Assembly: GCF_030066895.1 (NCBI RefSeq)
Contig: NZ_JASJAV010000030.1
Location: 62,001 to 126,000, forward strand
Length of the DNA stretch: 64,000 nucleotides
Direction: 5' to 3'
From: Breoghania sp.
Lineage (GTDB): Bacteria > Pseudomonadota > Alphaproteobacteria > Rhizobiales > Stappiaceae
Positions within the stretch are counted from its first letter, which is position 1; each line of letters opens with the position of its first letter. The notes beneath the pieces were generated by a model, which saw only the letters and a list, made by a program, of their open reading frames with translations, ran no database searches and had not been told where the DNA came from. Positions 29,869-39,759 of the stretch are shown in pieces. The position numbers were made by a program, and so were the translations under genes.

Positions 29869-31263
29869 TCAGTGGATCAGAGGTGGCGCAGCATAGCAGA
29901 AACCTGCCTCTTCAAGGCTCTGCGCCAGCGCGAAAAGCACCTCCTCGCGACCCGGCGGGACGATGAGCTGGACGCCGAAGGGCAAGGCGCCGGGCGCTCG
30001 CGGAGCAGGCAAGGACAGCGCCGGGAACTCGACGAGGGAAATCAGGAAGGTGCAGGCCAGATAGTCGATGATCGATGTCAGCTTCTGACCGCCGACCTCG
30101 AGCACCTCCTCCTAATCGTTTGCGAAGGGCAGAACGGCGCAAGTCGGCATGACCAGAAGATCGTAGTTGTCGAAGAAGCGCATGAAGTCGCACCACACCC
30201 GAGAGCGCACGGTATCGGCGCGCAGGTAATCCGTCGCCGTCAGTGTCCGCCCCTGCCTGACATTCCAGACGAACGAGGGCGATAGTTCCGTCTCGTGTGC
30301 ATCGACGAAATCGCCGGAACGGAAGAAGCTTTCCGCCGCACGCATCGTCTTGAGGGCACCGGTCGCGCTCTCCATCGAAGGCTCCGTCCGGCTTACCGGC
30401 CCCATCGCCTCCTCCAGGGCTGCAATCGCGTTTTCGAAGGCTTCTGCGACGACGTCATCGACGGGGAAGGAACCGCCGAGATTGAGGCTTGCGGCGATGC
30501 GAGGTCGCGCGGGGCGTTCACCGGCAAGATCGAGCGAGCGCTGCGAAAGCGGATCCAGCGGATGTGGGCCCGCCATGGCTTTCAGCATCAGGGCCGCATC
30601 GGAGACCGAGCGGGCAAGAACGCCCTGTGTCGCAAGTCCGCTCCAGCCGAGCGAGCGATCCGGCTCGGCGATGGTGCCCGGTGTCGGGCGCACACCGACA
30701 ATCCCGCAAAAGGAAGCGGGCATACGAACTGAGCCGCCGAAATCCGTGCCTTGCGCAAGCGGCACCATGCCGGTGGCGACCGTCACCGCCGATCCGCCGC
30801 TCGATCCCCCCGATGTGCGTGTTTCATCCCAGGGGTTGCGCGTCGGACCGCAGAGCTTGTTGGTGCAGACGGCGCCGAAAGCGAATTCCGACGTGTTCGT
30901 CTTGCCGAAGATCACCGCCCCGGCACAGCGCAGACGCGCGACCGATTCCTCGTCACGGTCGGGAACATGATCGGCGAAGATGGTCGAGCCCTACGTGGTG
31001 CGCAGCCCGGCCGTTGCCGTGACATCCTTGATGGCGACGGGCACGCCGTGGAGAGGGCCGCAGGGCTTGCCTGCCAACCGTTCCCGATCGCACACCTCCG
31101 CGGCGCGACACGCGCCGTCCTCACCGACGGTGATGAAGACATTCAATTGATCGTCCAGCGCGGAGATCCGGCCGAGAGCCGCTTTCGTGGCCTCCAGCGC
31201 GCTGATCTCGCCATCGGCGATCCACGCCGCAAGAGAGGCAGCGGTTTCGAAAGGTTCGTTCAC
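29869..31263 (-). pseudogene. Amidase-signature hydrolase with two in-frame amber codons
   Basis: About 464 codons from a GTG at 31261-31263, which has a strong AGGAGGA just upstream and overlaps the stop of the preceding gene. The Ser-Ser-Lys amidase core is present: PLHGVPVAIKDV (Lys), RTSGGSSGGSAVTVATG (Ser), GTDFGGSVRMPASFCG. TAG codons interrupt the frame at 30991-30993 (after GLRTT, just past the catalytic Lys) and 30112-30114 (LPFAND-EEVLEVGG). Everything else is in a single open frame, ending AAPPLIH. These enzymes hydrolyse linear amides; in this operon the substrate may come from ring opening of a cyclic ureide or similar compound. Two stops make it non-functional without suppression. 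Confidence 0.85.
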
Positions 31264-32141
31264 GAAACTTCCTCCTGTAACCAGTGTCGCGTAACCAGTG
31301 TCGCGCGATTGCATCGCGGTGTGCGATCCACACGCCGTCATGGGCGGCCACATGGTTCATGAAACGCTCAAGGGCGCGCAGGCGCCCCGGGCCGACCCGC
31401 AAACCGGCAATGAAGCCCGACCGACATCATCCGCGGCCGCACGGCACCTTCTCGCCACAGCACGTCGAAACTGTCGACCATTTAGTCGAGCCCGGTATCG
31501 AAGCCCGGCGCGGAGGCAAACCACATGTCGTTGGTGTCGAACGCATAGAACAGCACCAGATGGCAACCGGGAGACGGAGACTGGGCGGGATACGACACGA
31601 AATAGGACGTGTCGTCGTTGTAAGCGTCGGAGTCGTAGAGAAATCCGCCGTGCTCGAGAACGAGACGGCGGGTGTTCATGCTGATACGACCCGTGTACCA
31701 GCCCAAGGGCGCGGTGCCGGTGAGCCTGCGAATGGTCTCGACGGTGCGGCGGATGTGCTCGGCCTCGATTTCCTCCGGCACGTCGCGATAGTCGCTCCAG
31801 CGCCAGCCATGGGCGGCGACCTCGTGCCCGTCGGCGACAAGGCGCGTCGCGATTGCAGGCACGCGTTTCAGCGCAAGGCCGGTGGCAAAGGCCGTCAGTT
31901 TCAGGTCGCGTGAGCGGAAGAGATCGAGAATACGCCAGACGCCGACGCGACTGCCGTATTCGTAGTGGGATTCCATGACCGGGTTTCGCATTCCCGGCCA
32001 GGGCGCGGCCTGCATGTCGGAATTGAGATGCTCCGACGCCTCGTCGCCATCAAGGATGTGCCGCTCCCCACCCTCCTCCACATTCAGCACGAAGGATAGG
32101 GCGAGGCGTTCGTCCATATCCATGCGGATGAGGCTGGGCAT
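31260..32141 (-). pseudogene. Polysaccharide-deacetylase-fold hydrolase, PuuE allantoinase-like, interrupted
   Basis: NodB-fold protein: LALSFVLNVEEGGERHIL, SHYEYGSRVGVWRILDLF, HEVAAHGWRWSDYRD, HIRRTVETIRRLTG, GWYTGRISMNTRRLV, then TAA at 31482-31484, then MVDSFDVLWREGAVRPRMM and SVGLHCRFAGRPG. This is the arrangement of PuuE, an allantoinase unrelated to the classical enzyme. After GRPG an indel shifts the frame to LRALERFMNHVAAHDGVWIA. A 14-bp tandem duplication at 31278-31305 then destroys the last codons; without it the end would read AIARHWLQEEVS with a stop overlapping the amidase start. Its ATG overlaps the cyclase stop (TGATG). Confidence 0.78.
31278..31305. repeat. 14-bp tandem duplication at the end of the PuuE-like gene
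   Basis: TAACCAGTGTCGCG (plus strand) is repeated at 31278-31291 and 31292-31305. Removing one copy restores the coding end and the stop/start overlap with the amidase gene. Confidence 0.94.
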
Positions 32142-32839
32142 CAGTCGTCTATAAAGGCCAGCGCCCGGACCGGAGAACCCGATGCGCCCTTGATCCGAAG
32201 CGGGATGCCCTGGAACTGGAACTCACCGACGCCAATCACCTCTTCCAGGTTCCACATCCATTCGTAGTGGACCATCTCAAGGTCGCGGCAGATGCGGTGG
32301 TTGACGAAGAGGTTATCCTCCATCCGGTCGGTCGAGGGACCTTCCACACCGTGAACGCGCGAGCCGTGATCGTGCAGCCAGTGCATGGCGGAGGCCGTGA
32401 CCTGCGAGTTCATCGTGCAGATGACGGGGTCCGGCCAGTGCCGGGCATTGATGCCGGTGCACATCAAGACGATGTGGCCGTCGACCTTCACGCCCGCCTT
32501 GGCAGCAGCTTCTTCCATGTCGTCGGCGGAGATATCGCCCTTGTCGCCGACATGGCGCAGGTCGAGGCAGACGGCCTTTCCCATGAATCATTCGACCGGC
32601 ATCTCATCGACGGTCAGCCCTTCCGGATTGTTGTGGGACAGCGCATCGATATGGGTGCCCGAATGGTCGAGCATGCCTAGATACCAGGTGTTGAAGGTCA
32701 GCAGGTCGTCGGGCGTGCCCTGCTTGTAATTCTTGGAGCTTTCGTGCGTTGTGTGGGGAATGACCACCGGGCGGACCAGTCGGCCGGGGGCTGGCAATCC
32801 GTCTTGAAGCGGCAGGGTCAGGTCAACGATACGGGTCAT
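32141..32839 (-). pseudogene. Cyclase/kynurenine-formamidase-like hydrolase with an in-frame TGA
   Basis: Cyclase family (Pfam cyclase) metal hydrolase. The N-terminal part has IVDLTLPLQDG, FNTWYLGMLDHSGTHIDALS with the HxGTHxD metal motif, then MPVE, TGA at 32588-32590, and FMGKAVCLDLRHVGDKGDI in the same frame. TGG to TGA (PVEWFMG) is the simplest origin. The rest (LMCTGINARHW, HGSRVHGVEGPSTDRMED, VHYEWMWNLEEVIGVGEF) matches isatin-hydrolase or formamidase-like members. The enzyme would open a cyclic amide. It is the first hydrolase gene after the TRAP transporter and overlaps the PuuE-like gene. Confidence 0.83.
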
Positions 32840-32858
32840 CGAGGTCCCTCTTGAGTTC

Positions 32859-34136
32859 TCAGTTGTGCATCTGATTGGGCAGCCATGTGACGAGGCCGGG
32901 GAACGCGATCAGGATCATCGCGAAGACGATCATCAGCGACACGTAGGGCAAGGCGCCGAGCGCCACATCGCGGAACGGTCCCTTGTCGGCGCGCACGCCT
33001 TGGACGACATAGAGGTTAATGTCCACCGGCGGCGTGATCAGCCCCAGTTCGCACATCAGGATGATGAAGATGCCGAACCAGATCGGGTCGATCCCGGCCG
33101 CCTTGACGATGGGAAGCGCCACCGGAATGGTCAGCACCATCATCGACAGCACGTCCATGAACATGCCGAGGATGATGTAGAAGACGATGAAGGCGATCAG
33201 CAGGCCGACGGCGGGCAGGCCGAGTGAGGCAACCCAGTCGGTCGCGGCCTGCGCGACGCCGCCCAGCGACAGCGTGACGTTCAGCATGAACGCGCCGGTG
33301 ATGATCAGCAGGATCATGCCGGACGTGCGTGCGGTGTTGACGAAGCACTGGCCGAGGAAGTCGAGCAACATCTTCCCCTTGGCGACGACAATGAGCAGTG
33401 CGCCGACGGCGCCTAGGGCCGCCGATTCCGTCGGCGTGGCAAAGCCGGTGTAGATCGAGCCGGTGATAATGGCGAAGATGACGATCGGGCCGATCAGGTG
33501 GCGCAGCGATCCGAAACGATCGCCCCAGCTGATTTCGACCATCTCCTGTTCGGTGCCGGGAAAGAGCTTGGCCTCGACCAGAATGTAGAGGGAGAAGAGC
33601 GAGGTCAGCAGGATGCCGGGAATGATGCCGGCAACGAAGAGACGGCCGACAGATTCACCAGCCAGCGATCCGTAGATCAGCAGGCTGACCGAAGGCGGGA
33701 TGAGAATGCCGAGCGAGCGGCGCACCGCATATCCGCGGCTGGTGAGAGCGGGAAGCGACACGGTGGAGATGATGGTCGCAGCGGCCACCGATGACCCGGA
33801 GGGGGTGGCGAACAGCGCGGAGGCTCCGATATTGGAGTGCAGCAGCCCGCCGGGCAGGCGGCCGAGCCACAACGACAGCGCCTCGTACATGCGATCCGCG
33901 ATACCGCTCCTGAGCAGGATCTCGCCCAGCAGGATGAACAGCGGGACGGCGGTCATCACGTTGTAGTTGAGGACGCCTCAGATGACCGATCCCATGGAAT
34001 CGACCAGCGGCATTCCGTAGAGCAGAAAGCCCCCGACCACGCCGGTGATGGTCATGACGGCGGCTACGGGCAGCGAAAACCGCAGCAGCGCAAGCATCAC
34101 CACAAAGCCGATTGCGACGATCTGGATATCCATCAT
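32859..34136 (-). pseudogene. dctM: TRAP transporter large permease DctM with an in-frame TGA
   Basis: Twelve-helix large permease: [39 protein letters not shown], then SMGSVI, TGA at 33978-33980, GVLNYNVMTAVPLFILLGEI in the same frame (TGG to TGA is likely), then SNIGASALFATPSGSSVAAA, LLIYGSLAGESVGRLFVAGI, GFATPTESAALGAVGALLI, MDVLSMMVLTIPVALPIV, LGLITPPVDINLYVVQGV. The small permease gene dctQ should lie just upstream, but only its last codons seem to survive, fused to nifA; no periplasmic DctP gene is visible. The transporter probably fed substrate to the hydrolases encoded next. Dead as read. Confidence 0.87.
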
Positions 34137-34163
34137 GTGTCTGTCTCCGTACCAACTTCGGGC

Positions 34164-35312
34164 TCAGCCTCGCCGCTTCAGGTCGGCAAGTTCGGCGTCC
34201 AGCTCGTCCTTTTCGGCGGAGCTGCCGAGGCGGACATTGACCTTGATGGTCTTCATGCCGCCGACCCGCTCGAATTCACCTTCCTGCAGCACGCGCAGAA
34301 GCTTGGCCTGGAATGACGGAGAGATCTCGCCGATTTCATCCAGGAACAGCGTGCCGCCGTGAGCAAGTTCAAAGCGCCCCTTGCACTGGGTCACAGCTCC
34401 CGTGAACGCTCCCTTTTCATGACCGAAAAGTTCGGATTCCAGCACGGATTCCGGCAAGACGGCGCAGTTGAGCTTGATGAATGGGCCCTTCTTGCGCTCC
34501 GAAAGATCGTGTGTGGCGCGGGCGAACAGCTCCTTGCCGGTGCCGCTTTCCCCGCGCAACAAAACGGTGGAATTGCTGCGCGCGACGACCTTGATCTTCT
34601 CCAATACGGAGTGGATGGCCTCGCTCTCGCCGACGATCCCGCCCATCTGCCCACCCGCATCACGGGACGGGCGAACGGTTTCGGAGAGTTCCTTTTCCAG
34701 ACGACGCTGCTCACCCATCAGCCGCTGGCGATCGCGATTGATGATGTCGTGCAACCGCACCGTCTGACCGACGAGATTGGCGATCATCGCCAGGAACTGA
34801 ACATCCTCGTCGAAACGGAAGCTGGTGCGGCCGTCTGAAATCCGGTCGATCGTCAAGGTGCCGACGACCTTGTCGCGATCCTTGATCGGCACGCCGATGA
34901 ACGAGATGCGCGGCTTGCCGCTCCACTCCTCCGCGGCGATCCAGTCCTCAAACAGCGGATCGCTCGCCACATTCTCCACGACGAGCGGCATCTTCGTCGC
35001 CACGATCTGACCGATGGCGAGTTGCGGCAGGCGATCGAAATGACTCTTGGTGTTTGTCGCGCTCCAACCGGAACCGACAACGATATTCGGATCGCCGTTT
35101 TCGTCGAGCAACGCGATCAGTCCGTGCGACATATCGAGAAAGCTGGACAGCAACGTCAGGACGTTGGACAGCGTCGTTTCGAGGCGCGCCGGGATCGCCA
35201 ACACCTTCGAAATCTCGTACATGCCATGTAGCGCGACTTCGGCACGCGTGGTGAACACGCCGGCCTGTTTCGCCGCGGACGTTCGGGCTTCCGGGATCAA
35301 ATCAACAGGCAT
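34164..35312 (-). pseudogene. nifA: Truncated NifA activator fused to a TRAP small-permease tail
   Basis: 382 residues. Residues about 30-190 are the GAF sensor ([39 protein letters not shown]). Then comes the AAA+ sigma-54 interaction domain with [18 protein letters not shown] (Walker A), [20 protein letters not shown] (GAFTGA loop) and [17 protein letters not shown] (Walker B). After [12 protein letters not shown] the NifA sequence stops abruptly and continues as [20 protein letters not shown], which reads like the cytoplasmic end of a DctQ protein and sits 27 bases before dctM, where dctQ belongs. Sensor I, the arginine finger and the FIS-type HTH are missing, so DNA binding is lost. Its position after fixX is the usual one for nifA. 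Confidence 0.85.
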
Positions 35313-35560
35313 GGCACCAAATCCATTGACTGGAGGGCGCCTCCCCAGAATTCGCGGGCTTTACGTACTCGTCCCAATAGAGACCCGCTTAAATCGGATT
35401 TTTGCAGGTACTACGGCATCGGTCCGCAAGCGTTTTGCAGTTTTTCCTGACCCTGAGTTCTCAAGATTTCGCCGTCTGTTTCTAAATCATAATCAGATAC
35501 AATGACTTACGGTCGGCCACTTCGCTCGGTGAGCCCCGATCCGTCGACCTGCGCAACCTG

Positions 35561-35872
35561 TCAGCAAAACTTGTAGAGCACCCCGAAACCGCCGCGCTGG
35601 TAGTTCCACTCGATATCCCCGGTCTTGGCGGTCGCGATGCGGCAGGTTCCGCATTCCATGCAGCCTTCGGCGGTGATCTCGGCCTGACCGCGTTCGTTCA
35701 GCTCGTAGCACCCCGCCGGGCACAGATGGGTCATAGACAAAAGCGCCTTGGAGGGCGTCTCGTGCGGCAACACCTTGATGTGCGGCCTACCGGCATCGAC
35801 CAGATAGCGGTTCTGGTAGAACTTCTCCTCGACGCGCATTCCCTTTTCCTGCGGTATGTAGGTCATCGCCAT
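35561..35872 (-). CDS. fixX: Ferredoxin-like protein FixX
   Basis: 103 residues. FixX is the iron-sulfur partner of the FixABC electron-bifurcating complex that supplies low-potential electrons to nitrogenase. Seen: [33 protein letters not shown] and [20 protein letters not shown], with the CxxCxxC spacing for a 4Fe-4S cluster, ending [10 protein letters not shown]. The ATG at 35872 overlaps the end of fixC by 10 bases; a second Met (MRVEEK) at 35839 is nearer the family's usual start. Intact. Downstream lies the nifA remnant. Confidence 0.92.
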   Translation of the reverse strand: MAMTYIPQEKGMRVEEKFYQNRYLVDAGRPHIKVLPHETPSKALLSMTHLCPAGCYELNERGQAEITAEGCMECGTCRIATAKTGDIEWNYQRGGFGVLYKFC

Positions 35873-37167
35873 GCCCTCGCGAGTTTGAATGCATCACCGA
35901 CCAGACCGAGCACACTCCGGCTTTTGCGGAACGAACCGACGATCTGCTTTTCCTCGGAACGCTTATCCGTTCCGTCGACGCGGAACCAGGCCTGAGCCGC
36001 ATCGGAGAAGAGCTCCGGATAGAGCGTGAAGACGTGATTGTTGGATTCCAGAAAGCCCGGAATCTTGCGGTACTTCTTCAGATCCTTCATCAAGAAGATA
36101 TCTTCCAGCCGCTTGCGGTACTCGGCGAGATTGGCTTTCGTCATCTCGTCACGGCGCCGATGGAGCCAGACGATCGCCTCGCCCGCAATGCGCCCCGTGG
36201 TCATCGCCATGTTGGAACCTTCGCGGTGGACGGAATTGACGGACTGCACCGCGTCCCCGACGACGAGCCAGCCGTCTCCGTAGAGCTCGGGGATGGCGTT
36301 GTAGCCGCCTTCCGGGATCAGGTGCGAGGCGTATTCCTTGCACTCGGAACCCTCGATGAGCGGCTTGATGCTCGGGTGGTTCTTGAAGACTTCCAGAAGA
36401 TCGTAGGGGGTCGTCTCGCTCTCGGCGAAATCGGAGACGATGCAGCCGATGCCGACGGAGATGGACTTCTGGTTGGTATAGAGGAAACCGGTGCCGGTCA
36501 TGCCATCGGTGATGGTTCCCATCGCCTCGATGACGACGCCCTCGTCGCCCTTGAGGTTGAAGCGGGCCTCGATCACCTCGTGCGGCAGGAAGTGCATCTC
36601 CTTGACGGCCAGAGCGACCTGATCGGACTCCACTTCCTCGCGCAGGTCCGAACGCTGGCCGACGAGGCCGTTGACCCCTTCCGCCAGGACGACGACATCG
36701 GCAAAGACCTTGCCGGCGTTGCGGTCGGTGCGCACGCCGATGACCCGGCCCGACGCATCGCAGAGTAATTCGGTCACCGTCGTTTCGCACAGGAGCGTGG
36801 CGCCGACCTCACGCACCTCGCGCGAAAACCATTTGTCGAACTGCGCGCGGATGATCGTGTAACGGTTCGGCTTTTCCTCGTTGAAGTCGTCGGAGCGGTA
36901 GTGCATGCCGACATGGGAACTGTCGCCCATGGTCCACATGCGCTGTTCGATCACGTGACGCTCAAGCGGCGCGTTCTCGCGGAAATCGGGAATGATCTCC
37001 TCAAGCGACTTTGCGTAGAGGATGGCGCCCTGGACATTCTTGGAACCGGGATATTCGCCGCACTCCAGTTGCAGAACGTTGAGCCCCTGCTTCGCCATCG
37101 TGTACGCGGCGGCGTTTCCGGACAGCCCAGCGCCGACAACGATCGCATCGAAACGGACGTTATTCAT
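35863..37167 (-). CDS. fixC: Electron-bifurcating flavoprotein FixC
   Basis: 434 residues, intact, homologous to ETF-quinone oxidoreductase. FAD-binding [20 protein letters not shown] at the N-terminus, [36 protein letters not shown], then [20 protein letters not shown] for the second flavin segment, and [14 protein letters not shown]. FixC passes electrons to quinone while the paired branch reduces ferredoxin or flavodoxin for nitrogenase. Lies between fixB (25-base gap) and fixX (overlap) in one operon. No lesion, in contrast with fixA. Confidence 0.93.
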   Translation of the reverse strand: MNNVRFDAIVVGAGLSGNAAAYTMAKQGLNVLQLECGEYPGSKNVQGAILYAKSLEEIIPDFRENAPLERHVIEQRMWTMGDSSHVGMHYRSDDFNEEKPNRYTIIRAQFDKWFSREVREVGATLLCETTVTELLCDASGRVIGVRTDRNAGKVFADVVVLAEGVNGLVGQRSDLREEVESDQVALAVKEMHFLPHEVIEARFNLKGDEGVVIEAMGTITDGMTGTGFLYTNQKSISVGIGCIVSDFAESETTPYDLLEVFKNHPSIKPLIEGSECKEYASHLIPEGGYNAIPELYGDGWLVVGDAVQSVNSVHREGSNMAMTTGRIAGEAIVWLHRRRDEMTKANLAEYRKRLEDIFLMKDLKKYRKIPGFLESNNHVFTLYPELFSDAAQAWFRVDGTDKRSEEKQIVGSFRKSRSVLGLVGDAFKLARAWR

Positions 37168-37192
37168 GTGAGCCTCCTTGAGCCGAACCCGG

Positions 37193-38290
37193 TCAGCCGG
37201 CCATCCGGTTGACCGAAAGGTGCTTGCGGAACGCTTCGGTCAGCGCCGGCAGCAGCTTCACCGCATCGCCGACGACGGCGAGATGAGCAAAATCCATGAT
37301 GGGGGCGTTGGGATCGGTATTGATGGCGATGATCAAGTCCGAACCTTCCACACCCACGCGATGCTGGATCGCGTCTGAAATTCCGGTGGCGATGTAGAGC
37401 CTCGGCCGGATCGTCTTGCCGGTCTGCCCGATCTGGCGGTCGGCCGGGATCCAGTCCTTTTGCACGAGCGGGCGCGAGCCGCCGTATTTGGCGCCAAGAA
37501 CTGCGGCGAGGTTCTTCACAAGCTGGAAATTCTCCGCCGAGCGCAGGCCCAGCCCTCCGGCGACGACGATGTCGGCGTAAGGCAATTGAGCCTTGTCGGT
37601 GTCGCGATCGGCGACGAACTTCAGCACCTTGGTGATCACCTCATCCTCGGAAAGCCCGAGCGGATGGGAGACGATGCGCCCCGTCCGGCCCGGCTGGATT
37701 TCGGGTGCGGACATCACGCGCGGGCGCACCGTCGCCATCTGCGGGCGGAAGTTAAGCGTGAAGATGGTGCACAGCAGCGAGCCGCCGAAGGTCGGACGGG
37801 TCGCAGCCAGCGAGCCCTCGTCATCGATCGCCAGTTCGGTGCAATCGGCGGTCAGGCCGGTGAGCAGCGTGGTCGCCACCGAGCCCGCCAGATCGCGACC
37901 GAGGTTCGTCGCGCCCAACAGTAGGATTTCCGGCTGGTAGATGTTGACGAGATCGGTCAGCGCCTTGATGTAAGGCTCGTTGCGATAGTGCTCGAGCACC
38001 GGATCCACAACGGTGTAGACGACGTCGGCACCATGCTCGAACGTCGCCTGAATCGCATCCGCGATCGCCGCCTCGCTGCCGCCCATGACGACACCGGCAA
38101 GCTCCACGCCACGCTTGTCGGCAAGCTTGCGCCCCTCGCCGAGGAGCTCGAACGAGACCGGATGGACAACGCCGTGCTCGACCTCGACGGCGACCCAGAC
38201 GTGCTTGTAGACCTTGAAGTGTTCGGGCAGCTCTTTCTTGGTGCCGCCGCGACCAACCGTGGGGAAGGGCTTGTTGGGAGCCTCAGCCAT
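37193..38290 (-). CDS. fixB: Electron transfer flavoprotein alpha subunit FixB
   Basis: 365 residues, intact. ETF-alpha fold: [78 protein letters not shown], and the C-terminal FAD domain [56 protein letters not shown]. Works with FixA as the bifurcating flavin dimer. The ATG at 38290 overlaps the end of fixA, so expression depends on reading fixA through; the frameshift in fixA may therefore have polar effects. Confidence 0.93.
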   Translation of the reverse strand: MAEAPNKPFPTVGRGGTKKELPEHFKVYKHVWVAVEVEHGVVHPVSFELLGEGRKLADKRGVELAGVVMGGSEAAIADAIQATFEHGADVVYTVVDPVLEHYRNEPYIKALTDLVNIYQPEILLLGATNLGRDLAGSVATTLLTGLTADCTELAIDDEGSLAATRPTFGGSLLCTIFTLNFRPQMATVRPRVMSAPEIQPGRTGRIVSHPLGLSEDEVITKVLKFVADRDTDKAQLPYADIVVAGGLGLRSAENFQLVKNLAAVLGAKYGGSRPLVQKDWIPADRQIGQTGKTIRPRLYIATGISDAIQHRVGVEGSDLIIAINTDPNAPIMDFAHLAVVGDAVKLLPALTEAFRKHLSVNRMAG

Positions 38291-39163
38291 GACCGACCTC
38301 CTGATCGAACTGGGTGGCTGCGAAATGCAGCAAATCGGTTTCGAGATCGGGCTTGCGCTCGAACAGCGCCGCCATCAGCGAGCTCGCAATCTCGTCCATC
38401 GAAAGATCCGTGGTATCGATGTCTTTCGCCTTTTCCGAGCGCGGTTGCGGCGAGAAGATCTTCTTCACGATGGTCGGCGAACCGCACAGGCCACACATGG
38501 TGAGATCCTCGATACCGACATCCGCCGCGCTCCAGGTGACGGTCTCCGCCTTGGCGGCGCGCAAGGCATCTTCCAGCGTGCCGCGGCGCATCTCGTTGGA
38601 GCCCTCCAGCATCGTAATCAACACCGGAAGCCGGGTGGACAGTACCTGAAGTCCCCCCTCCGCGCGGCGCTCCACCGTGATGGAGCCGGTCTCGGGATCG
38701 AGATCATCGATGCGGGAGATGTACGTGAGCTGGTTGAGCTTCAGCCGCTTGGCGATGCCCGGCCCGACCTGGGTGGTATAGCCGTCAATGGTCTGCTTGC
38801 CAGTGAAGATGATGGTGGGCGCGCCGAATTCCTCGCCGATCTTCTTGAGCGCCGAGGCCAGCGCGAAACTCGTCGCCAGGGTGTCGGAACCGGCGAAGAA
38901 GCGGTCGGTCAGCAGCACGGCTCTCGGTCGGCCCCGAAGGTCAGTGCCTTGTGCAAGCTGTCCTCGGCCATGGGCGGGCCCATGGTGAGCACGGTGACCT
39001 CGCCGCCATGCTTGTCGCGAAGCCACAGCGCCTCTTCCAGCGCGAAGAGATCGTAGGGATTGATGATCGTCGGCACGCCCTGGCGCATGATGGTGTTGGT
39101 CACCGGATGCACGCGGATCTGAGCGCTGTCGGGAACTTGCTTCACACAAACGACGATGTGCAT
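38283..39163 (-). pseudogene. fixA: Electron transfer flavoprotein beta subunit FixA, frameshifted
   Basis: Starts MHIVVCVKQVPDSAQIRVHP at 39163 and reads on through NPYDLFALEEALWLRDKHGG and MGPPMAEDSLHKALTFGADR. Near 38925 two extra bases (a doubled GA in CGAGAGCC) shift the frame. The next frame continues with AVLLTDRFFAGSDTLATSFA, GKQTIDGYTTQVGPGIAKRL, VLSTRLPVLITMLEGSNEMR. FixA carries AMP/FAD of the FixABCX complex. Losing it disables the whole complex even though fixB, fixC and fixX are open. A good -24/-12 promoter and a NifA site lie upstream. Confidence 0.9.
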
Positions 39164-39232
39164 CGGATCGCACCTGCCCTTTGACCAGTGGGGTTTACTT
39201 TCGAAGCTCAATTCACTCTTGAAGCTCCATCG

Positions 39233-39247
39233 GCAATTCCTGTGCCA
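39233..39247 (-). promoter_or_regulatory. Sigma-54 (-24/-12) promoter of the fixABCX operon
   Basis: Minus strand TGGCACAGGAATTGC: TGGCAC and TTGC with the exact GG-N10-GC spacing required by sigma-54. It lies 70 bases before the fixA start and is served by the NifA site at 39321-39336. Confidence 0.88.
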
Positions 39248-39320
39248 AGATCCGAAAGCGCTGAATTGCGCTGTTTCCGATCCCGCCCTACCTGCCGGCT
39301 TCGACGAAACACAACGCGCG

Positions 39321-39336
39321 TGTCGGCTTGCCGACA
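39321..39336. promoter_or_regulatory. NifA upstream activator sequence for fixABCX
   Basis: TGTCGGCTTGCCGACA, a perfect TGT-N10-ACA palindrome, about 75 bases upstream of the -24 element. It lies directly after the nifW stop codon. Confidence 0.88.
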
Positions 39337-39341
39337 AAGTG

Positions 39342-39695
39342 TCAGGTCCCGGAATTCGCGCCGGTGACAGAGGACAACGCGACAAAAGGCTTGGCTGGCT
39401 GCGGCTTCGGGCTGGCTGCGTCCTGATGGACCTTGAAGAGACGCTCCTCGATCGGCGAGGAGGCGACGAAATCCTGGTAAGCCTGTTGCAGATGCGTTCT
39501 GCAGAGAAGACGGACGGCCTCCTCGTCGAGGGCATCGAAGGCCCCCTCGGCCTCGCTGATCTTCAGGTAATGACCCATGCGCCGCAGGAGATGGAGACGG
39601 GCGACATGGACGACGGCGGGTTCATAGGCCACGTCGAGATAGGCGAAAAACTCTTCGGCCGCCGAGAGGCCGGCCAGATCATCCAGAACAGACAT
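39342..39695 (-). CDS. nifW: Nitrogenase stabilising/protective protein NifW
   Basis: 117 residues from MSVLDDLAGLSAAEEFFAYL. Typical NifW: VAYEPAVVHVARLHLLRRMG, HYLKISEAEGAFDALDEE, HLQQAYQDFVASSPIEERLF, KVHQ near the end. NifW associates with the MoFe protein and protects it from oxygen. Intact. It is in line with cysE and nifS, which share direction, and is followed by the NifA site of the fix operon. Confidence 0.9.
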   Translation of the reverse strand: MSVLDDLAGLSAAEEFFAYLDVAYEPAVVHVARLHLLRRMGHYLKISEAEGAFDALDEEAVRLLCRTHLQQAYQDFVASSPIEERLFKVHQDAASPKPQPAKPFVALSSVTGANSGT

Positions 39696-39759
39696 GGGAA
39701 ACTCCTTCGGCTTCTTGTCAGAGACACTGCCACACATCGTGCCTTGTCCCTCCCTCCCC

